The notes under the pieces were generated by a model. That model was not told the DNA's origin and did not search any database. It saw only the letters and a list, made by a program, of their open reading frames with translations. From Methylomonas fluvii (lineage in GTDB: Bacteria; Pseudomonadota; Gammaproteobacteria; Methylococcales; Methylomonadaceae), in assembly GCF_014850975.1 (NCBI RefSeq), contig NZ_JACXST010000004.1, forward strand, positions 31,310-95,309: a stretch of DNA of 64,000 nt, written 5' to 3'. Below are positions 61,328-64,000 of this stretch, piece after piece. Positions within the stretch are counted from its first letter, which is position 1, and each line of letters starts with the position of its first letter. The position numbers and the translations under genes were made by a program.

Positions 61328-63888
61328 TGATCGAGGCCATAACACTCATGATTGCGGGACTAGGGATTCTATTAGTCGCAATCCTCGCCAGATTGATTTA
61401 CAGGGCGGATAAGGATCGTCGGTTAAGTCAACATCGTTCCAAAAACGCCAGCGTAGCGGATTTGTTGATTTATGCCGCCGAGGTCGATGACGGTATTATT
61501 GTTGGTAAGGATGGATCGTTTCTCGCTGGCTGGCTTTATACGAGTGATGACAACGATAGTTCAACCGAAGCACACCGCGAATCAATATCCGCCAGATTAA
61601 ACCAAGCAATATCCAGACTAGGCAATGGCTGGATGATCCATGTCGACGCCGTGCGACGCCCGGCGCCGTCATATTCAGAAAGGGGGTTATCGACATTTCC
61701 TGATCGAATCACGGCAGCCATCGACGAAGAGCGCCGGACACTTTTCGAAGGACTAAGTACCATGTACGAAGGGTACTTTGTCATGACATTGACGTATCTC
61801 CCGCCTGTGCTTGCAGAACGCAAGTTTATTGAACTTATGTTCGACGACGACGCCAGGAAACCTGACTCAAAGACATATACAACCGACCTCATTGAACACT
61901 TTAAACGTGAATGTCACAACATCGAAACGCGATTGTCGGCAGCGGTCAACTTACGCAGATTAAAGGGCCATGAAATCGTTAATGAAGATGGGACAACTGT
62001 CATTCATGATGATCTTCTGCGCTGGTTGCAGTTTTGTATTACCGGAAAAAATCATCCGATACAACTGCCAACAAACCCCATGTATCTCGACTGTTTAATT
62101 GGTGGAGAGGATTTGCTCGCGGGCGTGATTCCCAAGATAGGTCGTAAGTACATCCAGGTAGTAGCGATTGAAGGATTCCCGCTTGAATCGACACCGGGAA
62201 TGTTAACCGCCCTTGGTGAGTTACCTATCGAATATCGCTGGTCCTCAAGGTTCATTTTTATGGACCCTCACGAGGCTATCAGTCACTTGGAAAAGTTTCG
62301 AAAAAAATGGCGGCAAAAGGTACGCGGTTTCATTGATCAAGTGTTCAATCTCAACACAGGACCGATAGACGAGGACGCGCAAAACATGGTGGACGACGCA
62401 CAGGCGGCGTTAGCTGAAGTTAATAGCGGCATAATCGCCCAGGGCTATTACACCAGTGTTGTAATCCTAATGGACGAGAATAGAAAACGCGTACAGGAAC
62501 TGGCTCAACAGGTAGAGAAGGCCATAAACAGGCTTGGATTTGTCGCCAGGATCGAAACCATTAACGCAATGGAAGCCTACTTAGGTAGTTTGCCGGGCCA
62601 TGGTGTCGAGAATGTACGCCGTCCCTTGTTGAACACTATGAATTTGGCGGACTTGTTGCCGATTAGCACCATTTGGACAGGCAGAGAATATGCACCTTGT
62701 CCAATGTATCCAGCACTATCTCCCCCGATTATGCATTGTGTTACCCATGGCTCAACACCATTCCGTCTAAATCTCCATGTAGGCGATGTGGGGCATACAT
62801 TTATGTTTGGTCGAACCGGAGCCGGTAAGTCAACCCATCTTGCCATACTCGCCGCGCAGTTGCGCCGCTATCAAGGCATGCACATCTTTGCATTCGATAA
62901 AGGGATGTCGCTGTACCCATTAACCGAAGCAATCCACGCCACGAGTGTAGGGAAAAGCGGTAAGCATTTCACGGTGGCCGCCGACGACGAATTGCTGGCC
63001 TTCTGTCCTTTGCAATACCTGAAAACCAAAAATGATCGCGCATGGGCTATGGAATGGATCAACATCATTCTGGCGTTAAATGGTTTGATTACATCACCCG
63101 CCCAGCGAAATGAAATTGGTAACGCCATCATCAACATGCATAACAGCGGCGCTAGAACGCTATCTGAATTCACGGTAACTATTCAAGATGAGGCAATACG
63201 CGAAGCTCTTAAGCAATACACCATTGATGGCGCAATGGGGCATCTATTAGATGCCGAAGAGGATGGGCTGGAACTTACCGATTTCACGGTTTTTGAAATA
63301 GAAGAGTTAATGAATCTCGGGGAGCGCTATGCGCTTCCAGTGTTGTTATATCTCTTTAGACGCATCGAACGATCATTAACCGGGCAGCCTACGGTCATTA
63401 TTTTGGATGAGGCATGGGTGATGCTCGGTCATGCGGTATTCCGGGAAAAAATTCGAGAGTGGCTAAAGGTACTGCGAAAAGCGAACTGTTTTGTTTTGAT
63501 GGCAACTCAAAACTTATCTGACGCTGCGAATTCTGGAATCCTCGACGTAATTATCGAATCAACCGCATCGAAAATCTTCTTGCCAAACATTTACGCCAGA
63601 GAGGAAGACGCGACCGCACTGTATCGCCGTATGGGCCTTAACTCTAGGCAAATCGAATTATTGGCTACAGCAATCCCCAAGAGGCATTACTACTACGTCT
63701 CTGAAGAAGGCTGTCGTCTCTATGATCTTGCGTTAGGCCCGCTCGCTCTCGCGTTTGTGGGCTCTTCGGATAAAGACTCTGTTGCGGCCATCAAGAAATT
63801 AAAGGCGACTCATGGTCATGAATGGGTGGGTGAATGGCTCGCTCGTAAGGGTTTAAGCATTGAAGAATACTTGGAGGAAGCAGCATGA
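61324..63888 (+). CDS. trbE: conjugative transfer ATPase TrbE (VirB4)
   Basis: An 854-residue VirB4-family ATPase with one N-terminal membrane helix (TLMIAGLGILLVAILARLIY). Walker A FGRTGAGKSTHLAIL is near 494-508 and Walker B TVIILDEAWVMLG near 690-702. CagE/TrbE/VirB domain features fill residues 100-450. It powers pilus assembly and substrate transfer. It overlaps trbD by 4 bp and trbF by 4 bp. Confidence 0.95.
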   Translation: MMIEAITLMIAGLGILLVAILARLIYRADKDRRLSQHRSKNASVADLLIYAAEVDDGIIVGKDGSFLAGWLYTSDDNDSSTEAHRESISARLNQAISRLGNGWMIHVDAVRRPAPSYSERGLSTFPDRITAAIDEERRTLFEGLSTMYEGYFVMTLTYLPPVLAERKFIELMFDDDARKPDSKTYTTDLIEHFKRECHNIETRLSAAVNLRRLKGHEIVNEDGTTVIHDDLLRWLQFCITGKNHPIQLPTNPMYLDCLIGGEDLLAGVIPKIGRKYIQVVAIEGFPLESTPGMLTALGELPIEYRWSSRFIFMDPHEAISHLEKFRKKWRQKVRGFIDQVFNLNTGPIDEDAQNMVDDAQAALAEVNSGIIAQGYYTSVVILMDENRKRVQELAQQVEKAINRLGFVARIETINAMEAYLGSLPGHGVENVRRPLLNTMNLADLLPISTIWTGREYAPCPMYPALSPPIMHCVTHGSTPFRLNLHVGDVGHTFMFGRTGAGKSTHLAILAAQLRRYQGMHIFAFDKGMSLYPLTEAIHATSVGKSGKHFTVAADDELLAFCPLQYLKTKNDRAWAMEWINIILALNGLITSPAQRNEIGNAIINMHNSGARTLSEFTVTIQDEAIREALKQYTIDGAMGHLLDAEEDGLELTDFTVFEIEELMNLGERYALPVLLYLFRRIERSLTGQPTVIILDEAWVMLGHAVFREKIREWLKVLRKANCFVLMATQNLSDAANSGILDVIIESTASKIFLPNIYAREEDATALYRRMGLNSRQIELLATAIPKRHYYYVSEEGCRLYDLALGPLALAFVGSSDKDSVAAIKKLKATHGHEWVGEWLARKGLSIEEYLEEAA

Positions 63889-64000
63889 TTTTTAAAAGAA
63901 AAGACCCAAAAGCAGACCCCAGAAAAAATCCTGAAAAGCTGATTGGTGGCCGTAGAACCGGAGAAAACGAGAATCCATATTTGTCAGCAAGACGAACCTG
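63885..64000 (+). CDS. trbF: TrbF, 5' end (partial)
   Basis: The frame starts at ATG 63885, overlapping the trbE stop, and runs off the right edge. The visible part reads MIFKRKDPKADPRKNPEKLI and continues GGRRTGENENPYLSARRT, with the NPYLSARR motif that TrbF/VirB8 proteins have just before their membrane helix. Confidence 0.85.
   Translation, partial: MIFKRKDPKADPRKNPEKLIGGRRTGENENPYLSARRT

Overview
The window appears to be most of a conjugative plasmid from a gammaproteobacterium. A methanotroph-like host is only a guess; no marker gene fixes the genus. From about 24 kb to the end, gene order and overlaps follow the circular map of the IncP plasmid RK2: traC-D-E-F-G-H-I-J on the minus strand, an IncP-type oriT, then traK-L-M on the plus strand, kfrC, korB, incC with korA embedded, kleE, klcA, a korC-like regulator, an iteron origin, the rep gene, a cargo block, and trbB-C-D-E-F running off the right edge. 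The replication initiator and its iterons do not look like RK2 TrfA/oriV, so the plasmid is a mosaic: IncP-type control and transfer functions on a different replicon.

The control circuit can be read from the DNA. There are nine copies of the KorB operator TTTAGCSGCTAAA, KorA-type operators in near-identical promoters of korA and rep, and a near-perfect KorC operator over the klcA promoter. The trb promoter carries a different palindrome, AGTGCAWTGCACT, in three copies.

The left 24 kb is accessory DNA: a SEC-C protein, IHF- and HU-like proteins, a membrane TPR protein with eight 42-residue repeats, small exported or hypothetical proteins, and a prokaryotic Argonaute (long-B-like, catalytic residues apparently lost) translationally coupled to a PD-(D/E)XK nuclease. 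The Argonaute gene is split by a 9974-bp Tn3-family transposon (7333-17306) with 42-bp inverted repeats and a 6-bp target duplication, TGTAAC. Removing the element and one duplication copy restores a 730-codon frame. The transposon carries tnpA, tnpR, a secreted RHS protein with a dockerin-like insert and a DUF4329-like C-terminus, a candidate immunity gene, and a group II intron remnant.

The traC position (24.2-34.3 kb) holds a 3344-residue fusion: N6-methyltransferase, Strawberry-notch/DarB-like helicase, ArdC-like protein with a zincin, two DUF5710 repeats and a TOPRIM domain. An internal Shine-Dalgarno site and ATG lie at the start of the ArdC part, which suggests two fused genes.

The cargo between rep and trb (51-59 kb) encodes a small conserved protein, a TonB-dependent receptor, a cytochrome P450, a double-receiver response regulator, a histidine kinase broken by a one-base frameshift, a periplasmic binding-type protein and an unknown protein. 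It looks like a sensing and oxidation module. The window therefore combines a plasmid anti-restriction arsenal, a disabled Argonaute defence system and a mobile polymorphic-toxin transposon.
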